A program made the translations under genes and the position numbers. A model generated the notes under the pieces. The model saw nothing but the letters and a program-made list of their open reading frames with translations. It was not told the DNA's origin and searched no databases. This document shows positions 16,831 through 23,676 of a stretch of DNA of 64,000 nt, piece after piece. How positions within the stretch are numbered: the stretch's first letter is position 1; each line of letters begins with the position of its first letter. The stretch lies in contig NZ_POTW01000020.1 of the NCBI RefSeq assembly GCF_003236295.1, forward strand, positions 22,805 through 86,804, in the 5' to 3' direction. The stretch comes from Jiangella anatolica. Its GTDB lineage: Bacteria > Actinomycetota > Actinomycetes > Jiangellales > Jiangellaceae.

Positions 16831-18285
16831 ATGGTCCAGGCCGTCCCCGACCCGCGGCGCTGGAAGGCGCTGGCGTTGCTGTGCGGCGCGTTCTTCATGG
16901 TCATCCTCGATTCGGCGATCGTCGTCGTCGCGCTGCCGTCGATCGAGATCGATCTGGGTTTCGCGCCGAGTGATCTGCAGTGGGTGCTGAGCGCGTATGC
17001 ACTGACGTTCGGCGGCTTGTTGCTTCTCGGCGGCCGCTCGGCCGACCTGCTGGGCCGGCGCCGGATGTTCATGGTCGGGCTGGCGCTGTTCACGGCGGCG
17101 TCGTTGCTGTGTGCCCTGGCGTGGTCGCCGGCGGCGCTGATCGCCGCGCGCGCGTTCCAGGGGGTGGGCGCCGCGGTCTTGACACCGACGGCGCTGTCGA
17201 TCGTGACGACGACGTTCGAGGAGGGACCGGAGCGGAACAAGGCGCTGGGCATCTGGGGCGCGTTGGGCGGGGTCGGCGGGACGGCCGGCTGGCTGATCGG
17301 CGGTCCCCTCACCGACATCAGCTGGGAGTGGATCTTCCTGATCAACCTTCCCATCGGGGTAACGGCTCTGGCGCTGGCGCCGCGGCTGCTGCGCGAGAGC
17401 CGGGCCCAGGGGCAGCGCCGCGGCTTCGACCCGCTCGGCGCGCTGTCGGCGACGGCGGCCCTGGTGCTGATGGTCTACGCCGTCGTGGAAGCGCCGCAGG
17501 CCGGATGGACCGGCGCGCAGACGGTCGGCCTGCTGGCCGCGTCGTTGGCGATGTTCGTCCTGTTCACGGTGATCGAGTCGCGTGTCGCGCAGCCGCTGCT
17601 CCCGCTGCGGATCCTGCGGTCGTGGACGCTGGTCGGTGCGAACGTGACGATGCTGGTGTTCTCCACGATCGCTTTCGGGATGCCGTTCATCCTCACCCTG
17701 TATGCCCAGCAGGTGCTCGGCTACTCGGCCGTCGAGTTCGGCCTCAGCTCGATCGTGTTCCCGCTTGCGGTCACGGTCGCCGCCATCGTCGGCCAGGGCC
17801 TGGTCCTCAAGGCCGGCTTCCGGCTCGTCGCCACCGCGGGCCTGACTCTGCTGGGTATCGGATGCCTCTACCTGACCCAGGTATCGGCCGGTGGCAGCTA
17901 CTTCGGTGACATCTTCCTGGGCCTGCTCGTCAGCGGGCTCGGCGTCGGCCTCACGTTCGTCACCTGCTCGATCGCCGCCCTGGCCGGGGTCGACGAACGC
18001 GAAGCGGGTCTGGCGTCGGGGCTGAGCAACACCACGTTCCAGATCGGCGCGGCGGTCGGGGTGGCCATCGTGTCGACGGTCGCGGTCTCACGGACCGACG
18101 ACGTGGTCGCCGGAGGCGGCGAGCCGATCGTCGCGCTCGTCGAAGGCCACCAGGCCGGGTTCCTCGCCGCGACGATCCTGGCCGGCATCGGCATCCTGTC
18201 CGCGCTGCTGCTGCTTCGGCGCCCACCGGTCCCCAGCCCGGACCAACCCCCGTTGGTACCCGTCGCCGAGCACGCCGACGACTGA
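16831..18285 (+). CDS. MFS drug exporter, DHA2 (EmrB/QacA) family
   Basis: A 484-residue major-facilitator protein with about 14 hydrophobic segments, the DHA2 topology. Motif D1 is LDSAIVVVALPSIEIDLG near residues 25-42. The A-motif loop is GGRSADLLGRRRMFMVGL. Motif C is in GALGGVGGTAGWLIGGPLTD. The start ATG 16831 has GGAG 6 bases upstream. A TTG at 16819 is in frame but lies within the operator region. These proteins export drugs, dyes or natural products by proton antiport. Control by the convergent TetR gene is strongly suggested by the large inverted repeat directly upstream. A hairpin lies between the two convergent genes. Confidence 0.95.
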   Translation: MVQAVPDPRRWKALALLCGAFFMVILDSAIVVVALPSIEIDLGFAPSDLQWVLSAYALTFGGLLLLGGRSADLLGRRRMFMVGLALFTAASLLCALAWSPAALIAARAFQGVGAAVLTPTALSIVTTTFEEGPERNKALGIWGALGGVGGTAGWLIGGPLTDISWEWIFLINLPIGVTALALAPRLLRESRAQGQRRGFDPLGALSATAALVLMVYAVVEAPQAGWTGAQTVGLLAASLAMFVLFTVIESRVAQPLLPLRILRSWTLVGANVTMLVFSTIAFGMPFILTLYAQQVLGYSAVEFGLSSIVFPLAVTVAAIVGQGLVLKAGFRLVATAGLTLLGIGCLYLTQVSAGGSYFGDIFLGLLVSGLGVGLTFVTCSIAALAGVDEREAGLASGLSNTTFQIGAAVGVAIVSTVAVSRTDDVVAGGGEPIVALVEGHQAGFLAATILAGIGILSALLLLRRPPVPSPDQPPLVPVAEHADD

Positions 18286-18300
18286 CCGCACCTGGTCGCG

Positions 18301-18335
18301 GGTGGCGGGCCCGGCGCCCGACCGGATCCGCCACC
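18301..18335. terminator. Hairpin between convergent MFS and tetR genes
   Basis: GGTGGCGG (18301-18308) pairs with CCGCCACC (18328-18335). The 19-base interior contains a second small GC hairpin. It lies between two converging genes and could serve both. Confidence 0.5.
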
Positions 18336-18375
18336 GCCGGCGGCTGCTCTCGAGGGGTGGTCCTGAGTCCGGGGA

Positions 18376-18945
18376 TCAGCCGAGGCTGTCGAGCCAGCGC
18401 TCGATGCGGCGCACCTGCGAGATCAACAGCGCCTCGTCGCCGAAGGTGTTGGCCAGCAACACGGCGCCCTGGATGCCGGAGAGCAACTCGACGGCCAGCG
18501 CGGCCGCGTCCCGTCGTCCCAGTTCGCGGAACTGGGCCTCGGCCCAGTGGAGGATCTCGCGCAGTACCGTCGCCGCATGCTCGGCGAGGCCGTCGTGGGA
18601 CTTGTTGAGCTCATAGGACAGGCCGCCCAGTGGACAGCCGTGCGAGGTGATCGTGTCGCTGGACTGCGTCCACGTCTCGGCCAGCCCCTTGAGCCGGGAC
18701 TTCGGCGTCCGTCGCTTGTCGAGCCTCGCCAGTTCGGCCCGGACCATGGCCCGCCGGTGCTCGATGACCGCGTCGACGAGCTCGTCGCGACTCTTGAAGT
18801 AGTAGTAGACGTTGCCCTGCGGGACGTCGGCGTGCTGGGCGATCTGCGCCAGGGTCGTGCGCTGCACACCCTGCCGATGCAGGAGGTCCGCGGCACCGGC
18901 GACGAGGCGCTCCCGCTTCCCTGGACGTGGGTCTAAGTCAGTCAT
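18376..18945 (-). CDS. TetR/AcrR-family transcriptional regulator
   Basis: A 189-residue repressor-type protein. The N-terminal TetR helix-turn-helix is textbook: AGAADLLHRQGVQRTTLAQIAQHADVPQGNVYYYFKSRDELVDAVI (about 15-60). The C-terminal half is a ligand-binding/dimer domain with SHGCPLGGLSYEL, typical of the TetR_C class linked to small-molecule exporters. The likely target is the convergent MFS exporter, whose promoter carries a 42-bp inverted repeat. A similar half-site overlaps the region just upstream of its own ATG (18945), so it probably represses itself. The inducer is unknown. Confidence 0.93.
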   Translation of the reverse strand: MTDLDPRPGKRERLVAGAADLLHRQGVQRTTLAQIAQHADVPQGNVYYYFKSRDELVDAVIEHRRAMVRAELARLDKRRTPKSRLKGLAETWTQSSDTITSHGCPLGGLSYELNKSHDGLAEHAATVLREILHWAEAQFRELGRRDAAALAVELLSGIQGAVLLANTFGDEALLISQVRRIERWLDSLG

Positions 18946-19062
18946 CTCACTATCAAGGCTACCTTCGGCGCGCGAAAGTCTCGCGCCGCGCCCACGTCGA
19001 GCTCGCGGCCATGGCTGAGGGCGGCGAGCGTCGCGGCGCTCCAGGCGGTTGCCCAGGTTGTG

Positions 19063-19138
19063 TGGTGCCCCCGGCAGGATTCGAACCTGCGACCCTCCGC
19101 TTAGGAGGCGGATGCTCTATCCCCTGAGCTACGAGGGC
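19063..19138 (-). tRNA. tRNA-Arg (anticodon CCU)
   Basis: Reading the minus strand, the acceptor arm GCCCTCG (ending at 19138) pairs with CGGGGGC. The D-arm GCTCAGGGGATAGAGC, anticodon stem-loop TCCGC-CTCCTAA-GCGGA (anticodon CCT) and T-arm GGTTCGAATCC are all present. CCA is encoded at 19065-19063. It reads AGG codons, which are rare in this GC-rich genome. Confidence 0.97.
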
Positions 19139-19203
19139 GGGCTGCGCCATTCTATCGGCCGCGGACCGGCCGCCGCTGCCGGTAGGCGTCTACGCTCGAC
19201 AGC

Positions 19204-20169
19204 GTGAGCAACCTCGATGCGCGCCCGGCGGAGACGCGGTGCCGGACGGGCGAGCACGCGGGCCCGGCGGCGGTGCTGCTGGAGCCTCGTGACGTGCCGT
19301 TGGGCGGGATCCGGGCGATGCGGGTGGCGCGCACACTGCCGCACCGCGAGGTGCCCACCGTCGGCGCGTGGTGCTTCCTGGACCAGTTCGGGCCGCAGCG
19401 CACCGACATGATGGTGCTGCCACACCCGCACACCGGGCTGCAGACGGTCACCTGGCCGCTCCGGGGCGAGATCCACCACCGCGACAGTGTCGGCAGCGAC
19501 GTCGTCGTGAGGCCGGGGCAGCTGAACCTGATGACGAGCGGGCCCGGTATCGCGCACTCGGAGATCTCGCTCGGCGAGGCGCCGATGCTGCACGGCCTGC
19601 AACTGTGGGTCGCGCTCCCGGAGGGCGCCGACGCGAGACCGGGCTTCGAGCAGCACACCGACCTCCCGGTGTACGACGGCGACGGGGTGCGCGCGACGGT
19701 CGTGGTCGGCGAGCTCGCCGGGGCGACGTCGCCGGCGACGGCGTACAGTCCGCTGCTCGGCGCCCAGCTGGACGTCGACGACACCGCGACGCTGCCGCTG
19801 CGCGCCGACTTCGAGCACGCCGTCCTCGTGCTGACGGGACGCGCGACCGTGGCCGGCACAGAGCTGGCGCCGGGACCGCTGCTCTACCTCGGCACCGGAC
19901 GCACCGAGCTGACGCTGCAGGCGCACGACGACGACACGACGCTGTTCCTGCTCGGCGGCGAGCCGTTCCCCGACGACCTGGTGATGTGGTGGAACTTCGT
20001 CGGCCGCAGCCATGAGGACATCGTCGCCGCGCGGGAGGAGTGGGAGCGGCCGGACCAGCACCGCTTCGGCACCGTCGCCGGGCACGACGGGGCCAGGATC
20101 CCGGCGCCGCCGCTACCGCCGCTGCGCCTCACCCCGCGTCGCCGCCGCCCGGCGCCGCGCCGGCCGTAG
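19204..20169 (+). CDS. Pirin family protein
   Basis: A 321-residue bicupin. The N-terminal pirin domain has metal-binding residues HPHTGLQTVTW and EIHHRDS (His-x-His, His and Glu ligands) and then GPGIAHSE. A pirin C-terminal domain is seen around VYDGDGVRATVVVGELAG to GGEPFPDDLVMWWNFVG. GTG 19204 is preceded closely by TACGCT, a -10-like box, which suggests a leaderless transcript. Family members include quercetin dioxygenases and redox-sensing regulators; the reaction here cannot be told. The C-terminal tail is Pro/Arg-rich and unconserved. It is divergent from tRNA-Arg. Confidence 0.92.
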   Translation: MSNLDARPAETRCRTGEHAGPAAVLLEPRDVPLGGIRAMRVARTLPHREVPTVGAWCFLDQFGPQRTDMMVLPHPHTGLQTVTWPLRGEIHHRDSVGSDVVVRPGQLNLMTSGPGIAHSEISLGEAPMLHGLQLWVALPEGADARPGFEQHTDLPVYDGDGVRATVVVGELAGATSPATAYSPLLGAQLDVDDTATLPLRADFEHAVLVLTGRATVAGTELAPGPLLYLGTGRTELTLQAHDDDTTLFLLGGEPFPDDLVMWWNFVGRSHEDIVAAREEWERPDQHRFGTVAGHDGARIPAPPLPPLRLTPRRRRPAPRRP

Positions 20170-20203
20170 CGCAAAAGCCGTACCCTTCCGGCCCCTTCGT
20201 GCG

Positions 20204-20797
20204 ATGACGCCTGTGAGGCGTGGCGCACATGGGGAGGGGCACCTGACCATCGGAGCGGAGTTCGACGGCATCCTCGCCGCGGCGCGCGCGGGCGCGCCGT
20301 GGGCCTTCGAGCGCCTGTACGCCGATCTCGCGCCGGTCGTCGGCGGCTACGCGCGCCTGCAGGGATCGCAGGAACCCGAGGACATCACCAGCGAGGTGTT
20401 CCTGGGCGTCTTCGCCGGCCTGTCCTCGTTCACCGGCTCTGAGCAGCAGTTCCGGTCCTGGATCTTCACGATCGCGTACCGGCGGGTGACCGACGAGCGC
20501 CGCCGGCGGTCCCGGCGCCCGGTGACCATGGACGCCGACCTGGAGATCGTCGAGCTGCTGGGCGGTGACGCCGAGCAGGACGCGCTCGACCTGCTCGGCG
20601 AGCGCCGCGTCCACGAGCTGTGCGCAGGCCTGTCGGACGACCAGCGCGAGGTGATCCTGCTGCGCGTCATCGGTGACCTGGCGGTCGAGGACGTGGCCCA
20701 CATCGTGGGCAAGACCGCCGGAGCGGTCAAGGCGCTGCAGCGCCGGGGACTGAACGCGTTGCGGCGACAACTCGACCGGGTAGGCGTATCCAGATGA
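20204..20797 (+). CDS. ECF-type RNA polymerase sigma factor
   Basis: A sigma-70 family protein of up to 197 residues. Region 2 (AFERLYADLAPVVGGYARLQGSQEPEDITSEVFLGVF, then FRSWIFTIAYRRVTDERRRRSRR) and region 4 (LCAGLSDDQREVILLRVIGDLAVEDVAHIVGKTAGAVKALQRRGLNALRR) are clear. It lacks regions 1 and 3, as in the ECF class. The start is uncertain: ATG 20204 and GTG 20213 are in frame, but the best ribosome site (GGGGAGGGG) sits just before CTG ACC ATC at about 20244, so a CTG start is possible. The stop overlaps the next start (ATGA, 20794-20797), tying it to a membrane protein that may be its regulator. Confidence 0.93.
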   Translation: MTPVRRGAHGEGHLTIGAEFDGILAAARAGAPWAFERLYADLAPVVGGYARLQGSQEPEDITSEVFLGVFAGLSSFTGSEQQFRSWIFTIAYRRVTDERRRRSRRPVTMDADLEIVELLGGDAEQDALDLLGERRVHELCAGLSDDQREVILLRVIGDLAVEDVAHIVGKTAGAVKALQRRGLNALRRQLDRVGVSR

Positions 20798-21600
20798 GCG
20801 GCGCCGGCGATGGCAGGACTGACATGACCCAGACAACAGTGCCTGACGACGCAACGGCTGAGGCGATCCTGCGCGGTGTGCTGCCGCCGGGCGGCCACGA
20901 TCCGCAGGGCCTTGCGGCACTGGCGGACGCGGTCGAAGCCATTCGAAGGAGCGCAGATGAGGCCGTTCCCCCCACGGCTGAGCTCCGTCGCCGGATCGCT
21001 CTCGGCGACTTCGCCGGCATCACGCCGGCACCGCCGGCCCACGGTCACACCGTCCGGGCCCGATTCCGCAGGCGGGTGGCGGCGATGAGCATGCGGACCC
21101 GCGCGATCGCCGTCCTGGCGACGATCTTCACCGGATTCACCGGCGTGGCCGCTGCCGGCGCCCTTCCCGACGCCGCGCAGCAGCGCGTCGAGTCGGTCGT
21201 CGAGGCGGTGACCCCCATCACCTTCGACGCGCCCGACGAGGCCAACGACTTCGGGCAGGACGTCGCCGAGGACGCCCAGGACGGCGGCGTCGACGGCCAG
21301 GAGGTCAGCGAGGACGCCCAGGAGCTGGGCAACCGGCCCGACGACCCGGGCCGCGACCCGGAGCTGCCCCCGCTGCCGACCCCCGTCCCGACGACGCCCG
21401 GCGAGCACCGCCCGGACGACCCGGGCCGCCCCGACGACCTTCCGGGCGCGGACCCGACCGCGCCGGAGCAGCAGCCCACCGATCCGGCCGACCCGCCCGT
21501 CTCCCCCGACGAGCGGCCGGCCGACCCCGCCGATCCTCCGTCCGGAGCGGAGGATCGGCAGCCCACCGAGCTGCCCCAGCTCGGTGAACAGCGGCCCTGA
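20794..21600 (+). CDS. Single-pass membrane protein, putative anti-sigma partner
   Basis: A 268-residue protein coupled to the sigma factor by an ATGA overlap. The cytoplasmic N-terminal ~100 residues include a helical stretch with LPPGGHDPQGLAALADAVEAIRRSADE and an Arg-rich HTVRARFRRRVAAMSMRTR. One membrane segment follows (AIAVLATIFTGFTGVAAAGALP, about 105-127). The C-terminal ~140 residues outside are Asp/Glu/Pro-rich low complexity with repeated RPDDPGR units. No HxxxCxxC zinc anti-sigma motif is present. Gene coupling and topology resemble membrane anti-sigma proteins, but assignment to that role rests on context only. Confidence 0.75.
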   Translation: MSGAGDGRTDMTQTTVPDDATAEAILRGVLPPGGHDPQGLAALADAVEAIRRSADEAVPPTAELRRRIALGDFAGITPAPPAHGHTVRARFRRRVAAMSMRTRAIAVLATIFTGFTGVAAAGALPDAAQQRVESVVEAVTPITFDAPDEANDFGQDVAEDAQDGGVDGQEVSEDAQELGNRPDDPGRDPELPPLPTPVPTTPGEHRPDDPGRPDDLPGADPTAPEQQPTDPADPPVSPDERPADPADPPSGAEDRQPTELPQLGEQRP

Positions 21601-21618
21601 CGTTCTGTCGGCCGCTCT

Positions 21619-21658
21619 GGGGTGCGTCCGGTGATCCCACCCTCACCGGACGCGCCCC
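21619..21658. terminator. Bidirectional terminator hairpin
   Basis: GGGGTGCGTCCGGTGA (21619-21634) pairs with TCACCGGACGCGCCCC (21643-21658) over 16 positions with one G-T wobble and an 8-base loop. It lies between the convergent membrane-protein gene and trpS. Confidence 0.8.
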
Positions 21659-21668
21659 GTTGGGCTCT

Positions 21669-22718
21669 TCAATAGGCGGACATCCCCAGCACGTCCTGCA
21701 CGTCGGCCAGCGTCGCCTCCGCGATCGCCGTCGCCCGCTCGGCGCCGTCGCGCAGCAGCGACGACACCAGCCCCGGCTCGGCCGCGAACGCCGCCCGCCG
21801 CTCCCGCACCGGCCGCAGCTCCTCGTTCACGACGTCGGTGACCAGCGCCTTCAGCAGCGCCGACCCGCCCCCGCCGACCTGCGCCGCGACCTCCTCCGGC
21901 GCCACGCCGAGACACAGCGCGGCGATCTCCACCAGCGACGACACGCCGGGCCGCCCGGCCGGGTCGTAGCTGATGTCGCGACGAGCGTCGGTCACGGACC
22001 GCCGGATCAGCCGGGCCGTCTCGTCCGCCGTCGCCTTCAGCGCGATCGCGTTCCCTCGGCTCTTGCTCATCTTCCGCCCGTCGACGCCGAGCAGCCGCGG
22101 CGCCGGCGACAGCAGCGCCTGCGGCTCGCCGAAGACCGCGCGCCCGCCGGCGTAGCGCTCGTTGAACCGGCGTGCGACCAGCCGGGTCTGCTCGACGTGC
22201 GGCAACTGGTCGTCGCCGACGGGGACCAGGTTGCCGTGGCAGAACAGGATGTCCGCGGCCTGGTGAACCGGGTAGGTCAGCAGCAGCCCGCTGACCGACC
22301 CCAGACCGGACGCGGCGGCCTCGTCCTTCACCGTCGGGTTGCGTTGCAGCTCCGCCACCGTCGTCAGTGAGAGGAACGGCAGCAGCAGCTGGTTCAGCGC
22401 CGGCACCGAGCTGTGCGCGAACACCGTCGTCGACGACGGGTCGATGCCGGCGGCGAGGTTGTCCAGCACCACCTCGCGCACGTTCGCGGCGATCTCGCCG
22501 GGCGACAGCCGGTCGGTGATCACCTGGTAGTCGGCGACGACGAGGAAGGTCTCGACGCCCTGACGCTGCAGCCGGACCCGGTTGAGCAGCGTGCCGAAGT
22601 AGTGGCCGAGGTGCAGCGGACCGGTCGGCCGGTCGCCGGTGAGCACCCGGTAGCGGGACGGATCGGCCGCCACCTGGGCCGGATCGGCCAGCAGCGGGGT
22701 CTCGAGGGTGAGGGTCAT
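21669..22718 (-). CDS. trpS: Tryptophanyl-tRNA synthetase
   Basis: A 349-residue class I aminoacyl-tRNA synthetase that charges tRNA-Trp in the cytoplasm. The HIGH motif is GPLHLGHYFG (about 33-42) preceded by LTGDRPTG; the KMSKS motif is GRKMSKSRGN. A tryptophan-pocket/ATP region follows with VPVGDDQLPHVEQTRLVARRFN. Length is normal. The upstream region holds a complete attenuator with a Trp-Trp leader peptide, so expression should rise when charged tRNA-Trp is scarce. In Streptomyces coelicolor an auxiliary, indolmycin-resistant TrpRS is known to be controlled by such ribosome-mediated attenuation; this gene may be the same type. Whether it is the only TrpRS of the organism cannot be seen. 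Confidence 0.97.
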   Translation of the reverse strand: MTLTLETPLLADPAQVAADPSRYRVLTGDRPTGPLHLGHYFGTLLNRVRLQRQGVETFLVVADYQVITDRLSPGEIAANVREVVLDNLAAGIDPSSTTVFAHSSVPALNQLLLPFLSLTTVAELQRNPTVKDEAAASGLGSVSGLLLTYPVHQAADILFCHGNLVPVGDDQLPHVEQTRLVARRFNERYAGGRAVFGEPQALLSPAPRLLGVDGRKMSKSRGNAIALKATADETARLIRRSVTDARRDISYDPAGRPGVSSLVEIAALCLGVAPEEVAAQVGGGGSALLKALVTDVVNEELRPVRERRAAFAAEPGLVSSLLRDGAERATAIAEATLADVQDVLGMSAY

Positions 22719-22764
22719 GACGCTCTCCGTTCGGTGGACGGGCCACCGCGAGAGCTGTCACCTG

Positions 22765-22789
22765 ATCGGCCGCCGTCGCGGCGGCCGAT
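22765..22789 (-). terminator. trpS attenuator terminator hairpin
   Basis: On the minus strand ATCGGCCGCC pairs perfectly with GGCGGCCGAT across GCGAC. It lies 46 bases upstream of the trpS start and 21 bases after the leader-peptide stop. Its 5' arm contains GGCCGCC, which can alternatively pair with GGCGGCC at 22811-22805 directly at the leader stop codon, giving a mutually exclusive antiterminator. Confidence 0.85.
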
Positions 22790-22810
22790 GAGCATGCTGA
22801 GCAGGGCCGC

Positions 22811-22849
22811 CTACGAGGGCAGCCACCACACCAGCACGAGGGACTTCAC
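22811..22849 (-). CDS. trpS leader peptide with tandem Trp codons
   Basis: A 12-codon reading frame, GTG start at 22849, encodes MKSLVLVWWLPS and ends TAG at 22811. Two adjacent UGG codons (8 and 9) lie three codons before the stop. A GGAGG sequence lies immediately upstream of the GTG. A ribosome stalled at the Trp codons would leave GGCGGCC (22811-22805) free to form the antiterminator; one reaching the stop codon would cover it and let the terminator fold. The peptide itself needs no function. Confidence 0.85.
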   Translation of the reverse strand: MKSLVLVWWLPS

Positions 22850-22872
22850 CCCTCCACCCTACCGCGCCGGCG

Positions 22873-23415
22873 TCAGCCGATCGGCGCGCAGTTCACCCCG
22901 AGCTGCGTCATCCCGCTGACGAAGCCGGCGGTCAGCTCGGCGGCCTGCGCGAGCTGCTCCGGGGTCGGCTCGGCGGAGCCGTCGGTCAGCGCCGTCCACG
23001 CCTGTCCGGCCTGGTCCCCGACGGCGACGACGGCGCCGGCCTGCGCCTGCTCGGCCTCGTCGGCCGGCAGCGGCACGTCATGCACGGACGCGACCAGCGC
23101 GGCCGTCCCTGCCTGAACGGCGCCGAGGTTGGCGGCGTCCAGCCGGACCTCCGGACCTTGCGCCATGATCGGCTGCTCCGCCGCCACCGTCGTGCACGCG
23201 TCGGTGACGCCGGCGGCCCAGTCGGCGAGCGTCCCGGACGGACGGGGATCCTGGTCGGCCGCGGAGTCCGAGGAGCCGCCGCTGGACGCGACCAGCACGA
23301 CGCCGGCGACGGCGGCGACCAGCATGAACGCCGCGGCCACCGCGAGGGTGAGCTTGGTGCGACGCGGGGGCGGACGGTGGGCAACGGCCGAGGGGACGTC
23401 CTCGAGCAGTTTCAC
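22873..23415 (-). CDS. Membrane-anchored hypothetical protein
   Basis: A 180-residue protein with a short cytoplasmic N-terminus (RPPPRRTK), one membrane segment at about 23-44 (LAVAAAFMLVAAVAGVVLVA) and an extracytoplasmic Ala-rich helical domain. Two Cys (VTDACTTV and GVNCAPI) may form a disulphide. No family is recognised. It sits just upstream of the trpS leader on the same strand and diverges from the large helicase-like gene. Readthrough into the trpS leader is possible. Confidence 0.75.
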   Translation of the reverse strand: MKLLEDVPSAVAHRPPPRRTKLTLAVAAAFMLVAAVAGVVLVASSGGSSDSAADQDPRPSGTLADWAAGVTDACTTVAAEQPIMAQGPEVRLDAANLGAVQAGTAALVASVHDVPLPADEAEQAQAGAVVAVGDQAGQAWTALTDGSAEPTPEQLAQAAELTAGFVSGMTQLGVNCAPIG

Positions 23416-23676
23416 GACTCACACCTTTCGAGCCTGACCTGGTTCCGAGCGGTTGTCGTGCCGGAACCCTCGCCCCCCGTGGACCGGCGCCACTCTAGGC
23501 CATGGCGCGGGTCCGGTACGCCACATACCCCGATCCGCGCGTGGCATCCGGCCGGCCGACCGCGAACAGCCTGCGGCTAAACCACCACGCCGGATTCGGC
23601 TCGCCTCCACACCTGCGCGGGTTTCGGGAACTAACCTCCGGGGTGTGAGGCATCCGGTTCCCCAGCTCCCGCGCCC

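Larger units (their letters stand above)
22719..22860 (-). promoter_or_regulatory. trpS transcription attenuator region
   Basis: This 5' leader contains, in order on the minus strand: ribosome site, leader peptide with Trp-Trp, antiterminator half GGCGGCC, terminator hairpin, and the trpS translation start. All elements of ribosome-mediated attenuation are present. The promoter must lie further upstream, within or before the 3' end of the neighbouring gene that ends at 22873, since no clear -10/-35 is seen in between. Confidence 0.8.
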
